Position numbers and translations under genes: made by a program. The notes below the pieces were generated by a model. It was given only the letters and a program-made list of their open reading frames with translations, searched no databases and was not told where the DNA came from. A DNA stretch of 64,000 nt from Elusimicrobiota bacterium (GTDB lineage: Bacteria > CG03 > SLGR01 > JAFGSA01), in contig JAFGSA010000069.1 in the NCBI GenBank assembly GCA_016934855.1, positions 1 through 64,000 on the forward strand, in the 5' to 3' direction. Numbering within the stretch: the first letter of the stretch is position 1; each line of letters opens with the position of its first letter. Positions 63,301-64,000 of this stretch are shown piece after piece.

Positions 63301-64000
63301 GCTTACCAGCACCATCTTCCACCGGCGCTGCATGAAAGTAGTGAAACCTCCGACTATACCCATCATATCCACGATTATCCTGGATCTCAGAAGCCATCTC
63401 TGTATTCCCGCCAGTGTCTTGTTTTCCGTATGAAGCCCGCCGTTTAAGAAAAGCCTGGCTATCCGTAGTTTTTCCCCGGTTCTTGTGAAAAGGTCCTCGC
63501 TTTTCCTGTATCTCACCAGACCGTAGGCCTTAACCAGGGAAAGCACTTTATCTACGGACGGGTCATCACCCCGCCTGTTCTCTACGAGCCACCTCCTGTA
63601 CTTATTGAGTTCGTTCAGGTACCTGGTCTCGTTGATCTTTAACGGCAGGTCTATGTACTGCTGTACCGAATCTACGAGCCCCGCCCGGCCCGCGTAATCA
63701 TCTGTGACGAGCCTGCCGATATTGGAGAGGATACTCGCCGAATCAAAAGTCATCATCCTCTCTACGATGATGCCTTTTACCAGTTCCTTCCTGGTGCCCC
63801 TTCCCAAATAGTCTTTCTGCCCCCGGACCGCATTGTATTCAACGCGGTGCATTATGAACTGCGCAAAGAACACATAGAGCATGAGGAGTATCGAGAGAAG
63901 GAAATTCCTTATCCCCTTACCCATGAACTCCTGGTCCGCTTCCTGCCGCTTCTTAATAAAAGCTTCCCTGTCGTAATTTTCAAGTTCGAACCTGACAGAC
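36328..64000 (-). CDS. Giant multidomain membrane-associated protein 2 (at least 9,223 aa; N-terminus probably outside window)
   Basis: The frame ends with TAG at 36330-36328 and stays open to base 64000. The first Met in the window (63924) is preceded by AGGAG only three bases away, and the 25 codons upstream read as normal protein, so the true start is unresolved. Domains by residue from that Met are membrane segments (1-450), thermonuclease (~779-912), YD-like repeats (~999-2786 and ~3686-4282), SH3-like and VanW-like domains (~2937-3600), two membrane helices (~4289-4530), helix-hairpin-helix, OB-fold and phospholipase-D nuclease (~4592-5182), an HExxH membrane domain (~5550-5780), a GT-B enzyme (~5902-6455), GH13 (~6865-7412), HAD (~7425-7619), a CBM-like domain, an SF1 helicase (~7999-8455) and a PI3/4-kinase-like domain (~8475-8689). 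Several catalytic sites are intact. The combined role is inferred to be nucleic-acid and glucan attack at the cell envelope. Confidence 0.92.
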   Translation of the reverse strand, partial: SVRFELENYDREAFIKKRQEADQEFMGKGIRNFLLSILLMLYVFFAQFIMHRVEYNAVRGQKDYLGRGTRKELVKGIIVERMMTFDSASILSNIGRLVTDDYAGRAGLVDSVQQYIDLPLKINETRYLNELNKYRRWLVENRRGDDPSVDKVLSLVKAYGLVRYRKSEDLFTRTGEKLRIARLFLNGGLHTENKTLAGIQRWLLRSRIIVDMMGIVGGFTTFMQRRWKMVLVSAIGMGVVAGLGWIAGGGTLAGAKAFLGTGFVVKVPLINQAVIQIPLTVGNIAKTIAMVASSLVPSMVTAFKNRAIDQEYQSEYLKLDDLEGESVMDALVRLRSDIQTYKSRTDRLKYGEEEADLMTALNYLERIYQMKLIRFSNDAQRHRLAYELAAARAEFLTSRDELDNTEVDIISPYVTPMHRYKKHLGLILSSSFQMLISKEFWLNLLKGVVSMNVIGIQMSVFGALSSFVDETISSGLSAVTGKDIDVGFMGDMNMFVNSFAMSWASNILDWFQNSFLPFNISDALFHMMGGDRELSANELLNRADYEAKQYVLDPIRWVKIAIFNILPDDGTTTCFYSQDNISFSEGTGEEKRDYTRVIVTDLLTGEPVEIRIIGTVTSVDNRGMPVETEVVLTRTVITPVPAPSVGAGGPPPEDEADTCYRLVEYLGDTDTILSEQILDRASDIVLEGIRYDNGAAAYNVRNVPLSDIAAAYYMPSTAGFDYGVSAEELTDRGLLLYEVTDIGTGEVVRIELVDRRTGEVVSADNYENGVLVSSENTEDIGNGLVYVTTEYLQDQIYNPTLSLLESTADHLNDDFDIIWGSYVSNYDGDTLTISAGEDVQVTVRLSGVDTAELRDGIDDVPASQMTEYDRRAVGARDYLAGLLDPGDQVMVLTVPGEETYGRRVGYVFVYDDTQDLWVNLNLQVQLEGYDEGTYAATYPMDNTIPQYLDALEPGGTAITLDNLSYFERNITEHGGIDTEALGFEYTRVGEVKGRLTGLAYARDYFDGESDAAVFNEEIDYNETLNRQFVGRVTGRRGDGRDDDDIMFVRWDGYISRSIQRIDYYGAGGGGDPPVVRAEFNYVGEEMYGYGIIFMDDDGNTDRVINYQPNGVMQTEEDWTWDIIDRQVTVVVTDAYGIEIENMTKDMDTQRTLSQRIVNIEEALDAVNTATASELVSRYGLDPGLARTIAEHGDFNSLQELTDYLEAAQMNAVLAEHTDTVIWDYSTGRVYDDRLDIVPYSEATITTYYGDSDQVRSIELRDMRTNDTRWIRYYDTSYEPDQRQRVLDWLEENTAVDYSGAHIGSLTHRVEVFPDMDGTIYVTYDGDTDRIITEEYRDNAGRPTQIAYYMPDGETIERVERFVYRYGAVLEHEMLEYDHENELIYSTVYYGNTDSILRQSEIDMNTQNVNYTDEFDKQGRVTSHYSVEYNEEGIPISSLSEEYEYDGDERITVSHVASTYNDDGTVNTEESITYYPDGLIEERVFRQYDYENDQIITQIYSGDDIDGGGYVLSREIVTQMHTGRTLVTRNYDRYGELDTTAVSRYLDPGDPADADEIAYLNTLGLPSDDLVITTTYDGDIGDDNIMSRDFRELTSDRWLMTQEYDDFGEILETRVADYTHNPGVATPSGVNYTVRTYEGSIEEGNLRRAEVLDYYGNNILQAENMDQDGDLDTTEEYIYDYAADRLTVLVHEGGITGRVVDTRVESIISGMSMGGTREDDTLPVNIETEMDYENDQIITRILNADGDLLREEFREISSGRMTRTVDYDGEGNPHTTTVYSYDYSYGGSPDNVLVSVHRGDELGVLIEERVVSVDTNELQEQRIYDANTRQLRQRLVYDYDYAGDEVTITTYDGRDGVIATEVRQISTNRIIDSTNNITQTSMHIEYNEETNRVIITNYRNGARIGVETRTLDTDLILSVRSYSPLDQEHPERTVIYERPGDGILSITTYFGEESNNVVLSVETRNILTGQILHKQINHYEDPMNEVTQQILAFGSNPGYSNELRAFVAGLYNARYPVMVDGQPDWVLGYNNIMYNTNGDWPDSRILDQFSAFYAQAQNRIAGGGQFLYTEDITYTTDAETDRITAVSVNLTTGYVIARETRVWSTGMLVHRYSYDHLTGYLDTSTIQRYDVANNIMATITVKGDYLAYDLSGISMDFETIDYDTTSTGTGVLEVTWEMREIVADHYVHANATPSWSEDDWGTNYVRVRDEWDDQSIRNYYQRYILGEDEPLVITKAVREAVALEYGRNTGVGFGMDPDHANTAWVENYYAVVGIEQNDGSFVGGWSDADIREYYARHCYGIRVVYSEIDSGLTLGSVTYGTTDFRTDHFDIIIEEGKDTVETEYSGTTGVGEPSYVGAVLSHTDYHYDFASDRVFIVTYGPAGSIISEEERQISTGLALNGYRYSPTHPGSLTSEFHRMYDEETGTLTTDRMQYHVRTSSFDRSVEEDYYLSSGNYQRHGDGTFSIDIYDAYGIMTRQEYRDISTGRLVRTVSFNQSGGIIGSESYSYNLAGDVMSISSYDPYGQLMSAQTRQISTGRLLTVQVYNKYGELDHTDNYSYPSGQQVITTVDSRDVPQTELVTERGSGLVLQQTDFRYGYTDTISVPEYDYENERIITRIYDFDEETQEIGELIEVIESDMSTGRILLDQKYDDGEVYEYTTYGYSSPGENRITVTTYDADDEKLMEMTYEMTTNRVLSVTEYRNGRVYNTDTYEYFPELDEVRITSTDYEGTVTKLTVNSIRTARTLREIYYADDGETVDEEWIYSYTSGSSIYRVDIYDRYHRPVRTEVIRMGDRQPVEIIRYRFDHTPENPQILGRDTFDYGYRTLSVDELAQVDSILGSYQDNIGVVRRFIMYEDEPPVLTARGEEIGGMIDEYVLSLPSDVPSMSGPNMRAVVIALIDEEAVTDPEILRIARDIRAEYGIEELTADDIALGVEIVNDYFINRILEIEAGYCGEDIPGPLPMVVGDQRLYLNAEPEYGADRVLPAPLDSGTQVIPTGRMDYQRDADGLSIFIEVSTTDGDTGWVLYKYNDEVYLEGDMYSGISFTQADIDRLLNLDRVGDDLTDAVTADLLVRDTDDVLPLLRRLRSSYDMDPADIEYVDGLIAQLSAQFTLIERALGYSVVEETVIPDEDRFPFGDPEALSAPVDMGPGSAVADIEYTGGWVYSNYLYNVGQAADSVNYIVIAPGETFSYTDGIGVPEDTGDQFVDAYMYIVQDDETEIQVPYYASGVCDVAGVMATAAENAGLDVTTNPHASASAGDYYDGQDVANAAISWGDDGEAIHDMTITNDTDQYFVFVIDKNWEQDQLVIDDDLTDGTDSLTDDYTLTGRFYAVPPEIIDLFDQYGITFSETEARMLFPEQELTGDILARTEGDLLQVGGDNTVPMNVLSGPEYSRGVAEPSTVRDVITVGTRVVAVGEPVSHADGSAVFQYVVTDDGVEGWVLLSYDGGTYFTVMEEADERVITVPDETQIVEYTLEDIIRAGMEEELREYSVPASDIPAMVNAWYTIDGVADYMRGINDLSDQGISTPFDENQLVIGDVSSMKLLLLPNYSWTPGNSVVYTGHMDSGQRLIPTGEISSPDGGRSIFIGVEHVATGGTGYVLAYYQYNDGTEDFYLEDTDGNPFDPRPYLEQGDIPVSAMPGSAFSSDVFRGLAYFEPVMAPQTLDETEEGQLLELVDGFPGLNAGTAPILDAARDVTAELEESGRLGTNTTVVRHYGYGGEDLRTEDIYVDGRKAETIIYGRDGYPDTSITYIYDLDASEPTVTEITTDFGEEMVTSSVTRSLVTGMELRVVDYAGGRIIVHNPDFAHNRDVVQYFDMTNSLERVATIELDTGRTLRIDYYEGGRITRYQEFSYEGGKIEVTSYDDRGRVTEIETRDMYTGLPERVDYVNPETGRITSYRVWDYSDIAHNVITSTVRAYDTDHILTVEYYNNNMQLLTTVNRVYDYFTDTIQEITTDNLTGRIDHIDILDMDTGRDIGDIQIVYDERTGYITRRIHVDGAGDVASTEVWEHNIYEGRLTVSTYDGEYDETDEEANTLTRVEVRNMQNDMVLEARSIEPDGTAVYEEWVYLPGEDIVEVTRYTETQGIGGTGIGAPFVINRHDIEQVFYDTRFNIQVGSIDLETGTGTMYVLDDFGVISERHEIQIDNRDYERTTTVYAGMSDDVVRYEVLDTLKNMEKLVEVYNPEGWVEYRFTLDATGEYLVQQFDDRGNVIAQRMVSRAGGLVYNMTLNGDTASYWDRDGNLTRTETRDGSGDILSAADYDPSTGRVTANEIWIRDPLTGRLTISYYLGEGDSRLLRQEVRDLETGVQTGMVYPASALSVVMGAASIASMIWLMNWQAKRRRPRDRKQEIFDEFIDELRPGAAAGEVSLETGEEPSGPEAEAAEEIAAAVAAVPEAGEESMLSVSDKVTPEAAPVTVRLEETGKPAQPLVVAEAPAEYTVAPGAESESIPARDISKDDTLIAQRTAEMERPREDKSLTEDKSSASEKKETIKVPARASPEKKRILKKRMTVKAPKVPAWLSKAGEFIRKKWKNIFLAVVGVIAAVSLAWALYRGPMQPVTLAEPAGVVEMYEPTLTPQALEPTVTPEAISPVAEPTETVEPALPSPTAVVPAAVETFEVEGVVFTDELAAAVVFWVNDPSLTSEDLQEIYGIGPAIAGRIMDAEISDIEDLAGIPYINAARLEAIRDHVAGINGIDLTALEETPAPTAEPEAEEHAEEAPALPVIPAEELGPSIGWEEAPSHMGETVTVQGRIVRTYNAGSVIFLNFADEYQGTLTIVVFADDAGKFPASPEDMFLNQDIRVTGEVVEYEGSPEIIVSGPTQVLMETDEGWVPVAAMEGAGPVVPEGNPFAEFDGAQDYWYEVSPNVMMLVTDNEFGPETGEGAEPSMVRQEFIRYIDRAETSIQWVAYEVRDPDLVDAIIRAHERGVLVRVVTDSDYYDNEYIARLQAAGIEVVNDNISYSMHEKFMVIDGETVIAGTGNFTLTGIDNNLNAWFIMDSPEMVDAFSDEFEEMFTERRFGRHKADDTAHDIIIDGIEYELYFGASDNQTGQSVTRLEAVIVEGLDEAIAEARAAQARGETPDIEISGLIFSFTSDVIADKIIEAHQAGIRITILHDSSQKGGNGAEYGRLVEYMNSLPEDQQGTFTILHEHVGDGKLHYKVMVIGDTVYLGSYNWSANANNNNDEFLMVIHDAELARMFREYTRYLEAVITGEPTELSFSVTGGSALASSLGAPLGMGLIIPMNQLNALISSIVFGLSEDAIVKRFRKKQRRRVIAVFKDRSGRAPTEDELEWVWMRLMDAFAQLAENTAEHEGFEPWWHSSWSVEHMAAKAPTRRKKDGSTPLVLGDIYEDSIISGICDRLRALEEAVPDAKTVRDMEKTRDIFNFYAASLLDYDRFIELMGGDRKPARDAVMRIAAQISRGEIKEIDDIISAEGSVISEETLRKIKEDPWMIKPFEIMLLASYHLTANYDDDKGKARLDLDGEHYILEDELYKWGDTRSDLEESYDYDRKQKARSEVSGRLAAASVELEKRAGKITRPVTVPAARPVRMAAFTAVSRPDKKMKSYIASRLIGQALGIGGALAAGLVLFGISGGFIIYAVALLAYISVHLGQFAPVYNIITLLDIVTGKRHRKMAKVPDLVKDSMISGKNSELREKMGIDEKLSDREVVRRAFDNGLFDRRLYRMVRIFFGSNVIVGTTESVIKAGMGYGPKVFVSEKDSILLIPAGYLVRVPDESRISYMKRVLSLYSQLMHERFHVIRGPAFFHETATVFFQVFYMAALFPLHLLHLWLRFGLAEGAYAAPEEEPQIPPREEYELRESVAVALAESPLAGEVLMEDHEYYSAAVREYMDRILKGDVNAAGELARFLDECGLVIDAQMNGFPVESKYPVLKAVALLDKQQRNLLLDVIRYNEFKSTIADGIQLMYDLIPENWMELNAAQLIGRKIYTVSPENTLIAGGLGYVMQVHEKFMRDLGADLVSIEPGYRMRKDEQGQPKPFDYAKEHLASEPKVAYEYTVAVGTEKVEVVVLKGVTKEGKTVYLIEEKADPKYTNLIYGYDIFDRSKEEFNAFFAQAVKELILRVEADNKRKKGDRWKPPVVFGNDAQSAAAMALLRVEKDKPVSVLRQAHLAFTTHTFGNRQVFDLSQLERLMKLAGIPRRYWSAFVRYDKVDMTSGAVRLSDSVNTVSRKQKVVLERDKYDPDARLVAITNGDDLTRARVMIKDLYKSVYGKDLADIGDLTWEEARRVMRQAVMELNEVLGLELDPDQPIASYAGRLVSVKVSPDRALTHENIRKLARAGKQVVIFGRVQDYQASWDMKKGLEDLQKEIEKDRKQYPGRLVFVPQFKDRQKQLMLIASSLVVLDSDDETGTCEFTEVNGAATMSVILASPWVLKASEYKNILGEGIIAEANILGRNLVIPDDADPETYFNLMNDVLSMAVNDPERFYTAAVESAKIAQILNGTNTSATYLRTWGEDIRKEEEARKEMRSLVRGISENMKTGLSQTKLRETARDILTRGRGGAGKFEFHINETKGVGRPMGAVVSAESEGLLGFLGRKSEIEAGAGYDAVLDHYKQGHYHIYLRKLLKGIEGADALLGWAEELHARDDLSWYKKEELFVLMMTQLAEELDTMLFTVRSQDQPQWLRETVGVLTSGGRYNFISHGNSVGISPPGLHGFFLMAKWIDNQGLIDWDISQGYIFDFIELHMKRLPRTNPVRKRLREILNADRLTGETDTAYGKRRFGMFMDYMQELSEEYIYPTPEWIKLADRPGYQILVDRFHNPDMKEPEDKEYVEVCTGGEAYRFTGGNGEYIEHISAPGLYGLALAVSRLLQDPANISILQSHIDSGWLLYYIRSAVERLPAGHAFRMDIEEILGSEKDPMSKFDDFLDYMGDVPGWACWRILQNQTEINWKDNDTHAGGTIGGVIERLPYLRQVASFIYLNPVYESGTIHKYNSYDYRQIDHRYAGFTDEEYEAADAKGRAGMKAAGLLQFLDLLEAGAETGEQMPVVLDIAINHTGKGFFAFRDLQEKGRKSRYADWFRNVKFDKKGRLADWKGWWDYKDLPELNHFNDDVRRYFLGDYKYGYTYQQQPKEWRKWVELLKDPATRRSVIEDPAALERAQDVLGVAGFYSALGIKGWRLDVPIDVNRRDFWAEFSGLVKTIDSEIWLVGEVWDLEDETQWLSGNMFDAIMNYNFIQMVLNFLVGDSGRRKDHLAGGRARDIDSWQFGQDVERFIRRHPAHVIRAMMNNMANHDFPRIAPVMGYTPEKVQTACMVLGTLPGVLTNWQGAEIGMGFRDTDIPVKDPMNRKPFEHERLNKDNPFYQGYQKLVRLMQTHPALKTANINFISTDSPDVAAYTRYTDPGAEEEDWLMIVANRSDEPRRVSVLLKDMDKVVLTDVFSDAVAPKGSIVKNGRISIYVPANTVLVFKKQDQTVLRAARNAADRIVKTLDEKELVIVSDLDETLAPLGQKVDKKTVHELAEFLRKGRKFVLNTGANIEEAYSRLLNELMEDLSLTGDDHLIMNVALIVRTQEKFSAGKEIYVYRDGGFERVHGADLLDKGEALDILGREWEVSFRNAVYFGNDFDPADPDQWLNGDDAAIVEKVGITVNVGKSADIAGKGYIDMPAADFEQTAIVINSINQLLRARAAGTLVEQEPQDTEDWYYGRPDEPFGKKPVRVIVGGPGFVKAGVGRNGDWSRTYVMPLARSNGSYTALLPEDVTEFTFYWTGGGGHWENLGNREGRNYEIKRGQEALAAIGRGRALEDIDRMSSESLDENQKELVRRSLDYLRVRLGMEPLQFSYPAVKQASMKADERRDAEETVIRLERYLSEGKIGAFEAIVNGYEDYLLASYDAVNDRILLPGGFLAEKSLRGLTLQNEIENSVPFLAEVLFHEGMTIKYPETDIATGLHDYDKHRQLYSEGSVQWKLFGRNNRLKAVLRRYIVIEELEQYEAMLSELISKATSENDWPAQVAVKAQLLPLQYFIKALRENGTTGSAALDMLLGLTVDQKHMDALKEGYPLPGDFKAVLRASGIEGLDETQMGAVSAMLDDNKKLTVIQGPPGSGKTFLLSLVILHKIVNEGKSVLAVSSNHKAVSNIAKAFINDRRVPVLRLASSESMDKMDSEERSIWMDSGFDEFIRRFPQGKGGYLIVATDVRALTDPVMREKSFGGTSFAARGFDLILADEASTMGLTDELGAAFLAKKSYGKGEAPDEQTKLILIGDQKQLPQFVPDELRGRPEYEQMVSASVFDRIISRMPHIMLKVIYRVVPPSGRIVQLFGTLFYDGELEPLKSDVLDPDSVQLVDTAGAGWRDKEGPDGKSYVNIGEAAEVLRKMIEVIESSRLAGGAYGTEHVAIVTAYGAQRDLIKKILMNPSGLKSMYGDLMKIGFTKEILDEIVDDLMKLGRQRDAVEVTSIDAYQGREKEVVILSLVRSNEDAEIGFLDDLRRLNVAISRPKERLIIVGDFDTLTEASYTVADLFAAEKFYEMKQFVIKNDGSGCRYLPVLDRIYASQAQGEWYDMVKRLEFVSDAKAVLGGTKVKEFWKDPQTGDVWIFKPKVSSAYRDEAFYRIAVMAGYERAVESGYAVLKGRTGVLTRYIPDSRDLKDVSLEDLTEEELDQIQAELVLDWLLFNNDVKAANFIRRQAGEETEILGVDKEYIFSIDDRYDDRKIELAGIYKAIFGSGRIEGMPVSVLKLIQRIQEIDDREFEKFIRSYMSRDDGVEDVEEAVRRILVRKNNLLRAFTRLYEEKAVLSSERRAIGNGESAITGPALAAEESRGWLDMPREQQLALIKHLEILEDSMQAALARKHFGILKALRGRDRQITLAILERVKAILKGAEEGLPVTDIRLFNAIIEGPEDYLLAFADPAGIIYTSRINAEVLFHEFYASYEKEEGYAEHRRRYQGLQRTIFGEKNILKPVLRDDIDRQVSDRVSISEYFEEYLHDMGVEQVTIGDKTSFEDGIFTVSDTAWSEIADLFDVYPELAEKAMRIIVFDAKYREQIMTVTSFDGSESLAGAFTAAEDGLRRAFEEEMSAYMDYTDYTALPIWLNMHYNGQLYDSRFLGVFMNRMLVSQYTGITYTDFTDEKIKSVTDRVIGMNEGYMELRGQKQVPEDISSGGMVDPDRIDIKKPVRKKFVEELVKAIERLAVGMVKGDLLPPPVIIPNRKYDELTVYGFAEEGVVPVAEMVWRRLSRMFDRQMKPEDQVVPELGIFTEFIASK
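37215..37450 (-). repeat. HE-H-Q module, copy 2, near the C-terminus of giant protein 2
   Basis: The order is AIIEGPEDYLLA, AEVLFHE, EHRRRYQGLQ and FGEKNILKPVLR. It aligns with the copy at 40150-40490. The second zinc His of an HExxH motif is missing, so it looks like a decayed metallopeptidase helix. Confidence 0.7.
37860..38500 (-). other. PI3/4-kinase or HipA-like kinase domain of giant protein 2
   Basis: WIFKPK supplies a Lys strand. LDWLLFNNDVKAANFI matches the Asp-containing loop D-x-x-x-x-N-x-D-x-x-x-x-N of PI kinases and HipA. GVDKEYIF fits the following metal-binding Asp. The His usual in the loop is Lys here. Target unknown. Confidence 0.6.
38560..39930 (-). other. UPF1-like SF1 helicase domain of giant protein 2
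   Basis: All main motifs are present: GPPGSGKT (I), LILADEAS (II), LIGDQKQLP (III), VIYRV (IV), VTSIDAYQGREKEVVI (V) and RRLNVAISRPKERL (VI). This is the AAA_11/AAA_12 arrangement of UPF1-type superfamily 1B helicases acting on RNA or DNA. Confidence 0.9.
40150..40490 (-). repeat. HE-H-Q module, copy 1, in giant protein 2
   Basis: GYEDYLLA, AEVLFHEG, a later HDYDKHRQLY and QWKLFGRNNRLKAVLR match the copy at 37215-37450. The two copies flank the helicase and kinase-like domains. Confidence 0.7.
40750..41010 (-). other. Starch-binding-like (CBM25/53-type) domain of giant protein 2
   Basis: A small beta domain with TFYWTGGGGHWENLG and GRNYEI resembles the W-x-N-N-G-G-x-N-Y end of CBM25 and CBM53 modules. 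It sits just after the GH13 and HAD domains, which suits alpha-glucan binding. Confidence 0.55.
41070..41650 (-). other. HAD-superfamily phosphatase domain of giant protein 2
   Basis: Motif I is SDLDETL, motif II is VLNTGAN, a Lys follows in DKGEAL, and motif IV is YFGNDFDPADPD with GDDAAI. The catalytic Asp pair is intact. The type resembles Cof, sucrose-phosphate or trehalose-phosphate phosphatases. Confidence 0.8.
41690..43330 (-). other. GH13 alpha-amylase-family domain of giant protein 2
   Basis: The four conserved regions are VVLDIAINH (I), GIKGWRLDVPID with the nucleophile Asp (II), WLVGEVWD with the acid Glu (III) and NMANHDFPR with the transition-state Asp (IV). A C-terminal beta domain ends with NTVLVFKK. 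All three catalytic acids are present, so it should act on alpha-glucans. Confidence 0.93.
43335..44080 (-). repeat. Tandem pair of ~100-residue domains before GH13 in giant protein 2
   Basis: Two successive units share Y-x-F, PGLHG or PGLYG, a central helix, RLP, EIL and FMDYM or FLDYM. Function unknown. They may be a substrate-binding insertion for the amylase. Confidence 0.6.
44560..46220 (-). other. GT-B glycogen synthase/phosphorylase-like domain of giant protein 2
   Basis: The N-half shows AGGLGYVMQVHEKF, VVFGNDAQSAAAM, AFTTHTFG and TSGAVRLSDSVNTVS, in the order of GT5 glycogen synthases. The C-half shows ETGTCEFTEVNGAAT, which also resembles the E-x-S-G-T...NGA site of GT35 alpha-glucan phosphorylases. 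The exact reaction cannot be fixed by eye, but an alpha-glucan substrate is likely given the neighbouring GH13. Confidence 0.75.
46600..47300 (-). other. Membrane-embedded HExxH metallopeptidase-like domain of giant protein 2
   Basis: Two hydrophobic helices near 47120-47280 are followed by HERFHVIRG and, six residues on, FFHETA at 46685-46730. A further hydrophobic segment follows. HERFH is a full HExxH zinc motif and HETA could give a third ligand. Family not recognised. Confidence 0.6.
48380..49440 (-). other. Phospholipase-D-superfamily nuclease domain of giant protein 2
   Basis: The first motif is MHEKFMVID with GTGNFT. The second is LHYKVMVIGD with GSYNWSANAN. These are two HKD half-sites of a PLD-type nuclease or lipase; in the second, Gly replaces the Asp of HxKxxxxD. 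With the adjoining helix-hairpin-helix and OB fold a nucleic-acid substrate is most likely. Confidence 0.85.
49520..49820 (-). other. OB-fold nucleic-acid-binding domain of giant protein 2
   Basis: The strand pattern VTVQGRIVRTYN, VIFLNFAD, LTIVVFADD and IRVTGEVVEYEG, ending EIIVSGP, is typical of OB domains that accompany secreted nucleases. Confidence 0.75.
49890..50150 (-). other. Helix-hairpin-helix domain (ComEA-like) of giant protein 2
   Basis: LQEIYGIGPAIAGRIMDAE followed by DLAGIPYINAARLEAIRDH gives two hairpins with the G-I-G and G-I-P turns used to bind DNA backbone. It is followed by OB and PLD domains. Confidence 0.85.
50150..51070 (-). other. Two membrane helices with acidic and Pro/Thr-rich linkers in giant protein 2
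   Basis: One helix (SALSVVMGAASIASMIWLM) is followed by a basic stop, then a long Glu/Ala-rich linker, a Lys-rich stretch and a second helix (FLAVVGVIAAVSLAWAL). A Pro/Thr-rich stalk leads to the helix-hairpin-helix. The basic flanks face the linker, so the linker may be cytoplasmic. Confidence 0.8.
51080..52870 (-). repeat. YD/Rhs-like beta-repeat block 2 in giant protein 2
   Basis: Repeated ~40-residue units with YDDRGRVTEIETRDMYTG, FDDRGNVIAQ and similar turns follow the YDxxG...TGR pattern of YD repeats. The block ends directly at a membrane helix. Confidence 0.75.
53130..53400 (-). other. SH3-like domain 3 of giant protein 2
   Basis: DSGQRLIPTG, SIFIGVEH, TGYVLAYYQYND and FYLED align closely with SH3-like domain 1 at 54880-55115. 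Confidence 0.65.
53640..53890 (-). other. SH3-like domain 2 of giant protein 2
   Basis: The pattern of VLSGP, then GTRVVAVG, then VEGWVLLSYDGGTYF follows the SH3b layout. It is more diverged than domains 1 and 3. Confidence 0.55.
54080..54545 (-). other. VanW-like domain of giant protein 2
   Basis: VIAPGETFSYTDGIG, ASGVCDVAGVMATAAENAGL, GQDVANAAISWGD and ITNDTDQYFVFV correspond to the PGE-x-FS, G-x-C, D-A and N-N/T segments of the VanW family, an envelope domain of unknown biochemical role. Confidence 0.75.
54880..55115 (-). other. SH3-like domain 1 of giant protein 2
   Basis: DSGTQVIPTG, SIFIEV, TGWVLYKYND and VYLE match domain 3 strongly. SH3b domains commonly bind cell-wall peptides or glycans. 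Confidence 0.65.
55570..60930 (-). repeat. YD/Rhs-like beta-repeat block 1 in giant protein 2
   Basis: About 1,790 residues with dozens of ~40-residue units. Typical turns are YDRYGELDTT, YDDFGEILETR, YDAYGIMTRQ, YDPYGQLMSAQTRQISTGR and YDADDEKLME. Strands of IITRIY type alternate with E-x-R-x-I-S-T-G-R. An insertion near 57100-57560 and a helix-hairpin-helix near 60350-60490 interrupt it. YD repeats of Rhs and Tc toxins build hollow beta cocoons. Confidence 0.8.
60350..60490 (-). other. Helix-hairpin-helix unit inside YD block 1 of giant protein 2
   Basis: SRYGLDPGLARTIAEHGDF followed by LQELTDYLE fits a ComEA-like hairpin. Its presence next to a thermonuclease domain suggests DNA contact. 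Confidence 0.5.
61190..61590 (-). other. Thermonuclease (SNase-like) domain of giant protein 2
   Basis: YDGDTLTI, VRLSGVDTAEL and YGRRVGYVFV with VNLNLQVQLEGY match staphylococcal nuclease. The calcium ligands and the catalytic Arg, Glu and Arg all appear in their expected places. It should cleave DNA or RNA, probably outside the membrane. Confidence 0.9.
62430..63930 (-). other. N-terminal membrane region of giant protein 2
   Basis: Hydrophobic segments lie at residues about 8-27, 200-290 (several, with Gly-rich stretches) and 405-450, separated by charged helical regions. They anchor the protein so that the thermonuclease and repeat blocks lie on one side of the membrane. Confidence 0.75.

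Noticed and set aside
1..64000. tRNA, rRNA, riboswitch or replication origin
   Set aside because: The window is almost wholly coding on the minus strand, and the one gap is too short and AT-rich without such structures.

Overview
The window is almost one continuous block of minus-strand coding sequence with only three genes. Two of them are giant open reading frames that run off the window edges. Giant protein 2 (right, bases 36328 to 64000) has at least 9,223 codons. Giant protein 1 (left, bases 1 to 35565) has at least 11,855 codons. Between them lies a 196-codon membrane-protein gene (35562-36152) whose stop codon overlaps the start of giant protein 1 as ATGA. The only non-coding stretch is the 175 bp between giant protein 2 and the small gene. 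I see no rRNA, tRNA, CRISPR array, insertion sequence or plus-strand gene.

The likely source is an uncultivated bacterium of the Omnitrophota type, a group known for giant multidomain membrane-associated proteins. This rests on gene size, domain mix, recurrent protease-like modules and codon style (ATA for Ile, AGG for Arg). It is an inference; there is no taxonomic marker in the window.

Giant protein 2, N to C: membrane segments; a thermonuclease (SNase) domain with its catalytic residues; a long YD/Rhs-like beta-repeat block; SH3-like domains around a VanW-like domain; a second YD block; two membrane helices joined by an acidic and Pro/Thr linker; a helix-hairpin-helix, OB-fold and phospholipase-D nuclease unit; a membrane domain with an HExxH motif; a GT-B glucan synthase/phosphorylase-like enzyme; a GH13 alpha-amylase; a HAD phosphatase; a starch-binding-like domain; a UPF1-like SF1 helicase; and a PI3/4-kinase or HipA-like kinase. 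It combines nucleic-acid attack with alpha-glucan chemistry.

Giant protein 1, N to C: short anchor; a ChaN/TraB-like domain; a membrane pair; a methyltransferase-like domain; a kinase-like domain; a GT4 glycosyltransferase; a glycoamylase-like domain plus GH94 phosphorylase, like the soluble half of cyclic beta-1,2-glucan synthase; then repeated membrane modules (copies D, C, B and, at the left edge, A) separated by helical regions, a caspase-like domain and an unknown alpha/beta domain; a duplicated HAGTL module; a second kinase-like domain; an AT-rich array of helical repeats; two zinc-protease-like domains; and an ADCK/UbiB-like kinase. It continues past base 1.

The most striking regulatory feature is a very strong intrinsic terminator (15-bp stem, AGGG loop, T9) inside the last codons of the 196-aa gene, about 29 bases before the start of giant protein 1. 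With the ATGA overlap this looks like an attenuation gate that could let the cell stop before committing to a transcript of more than 35 kb.
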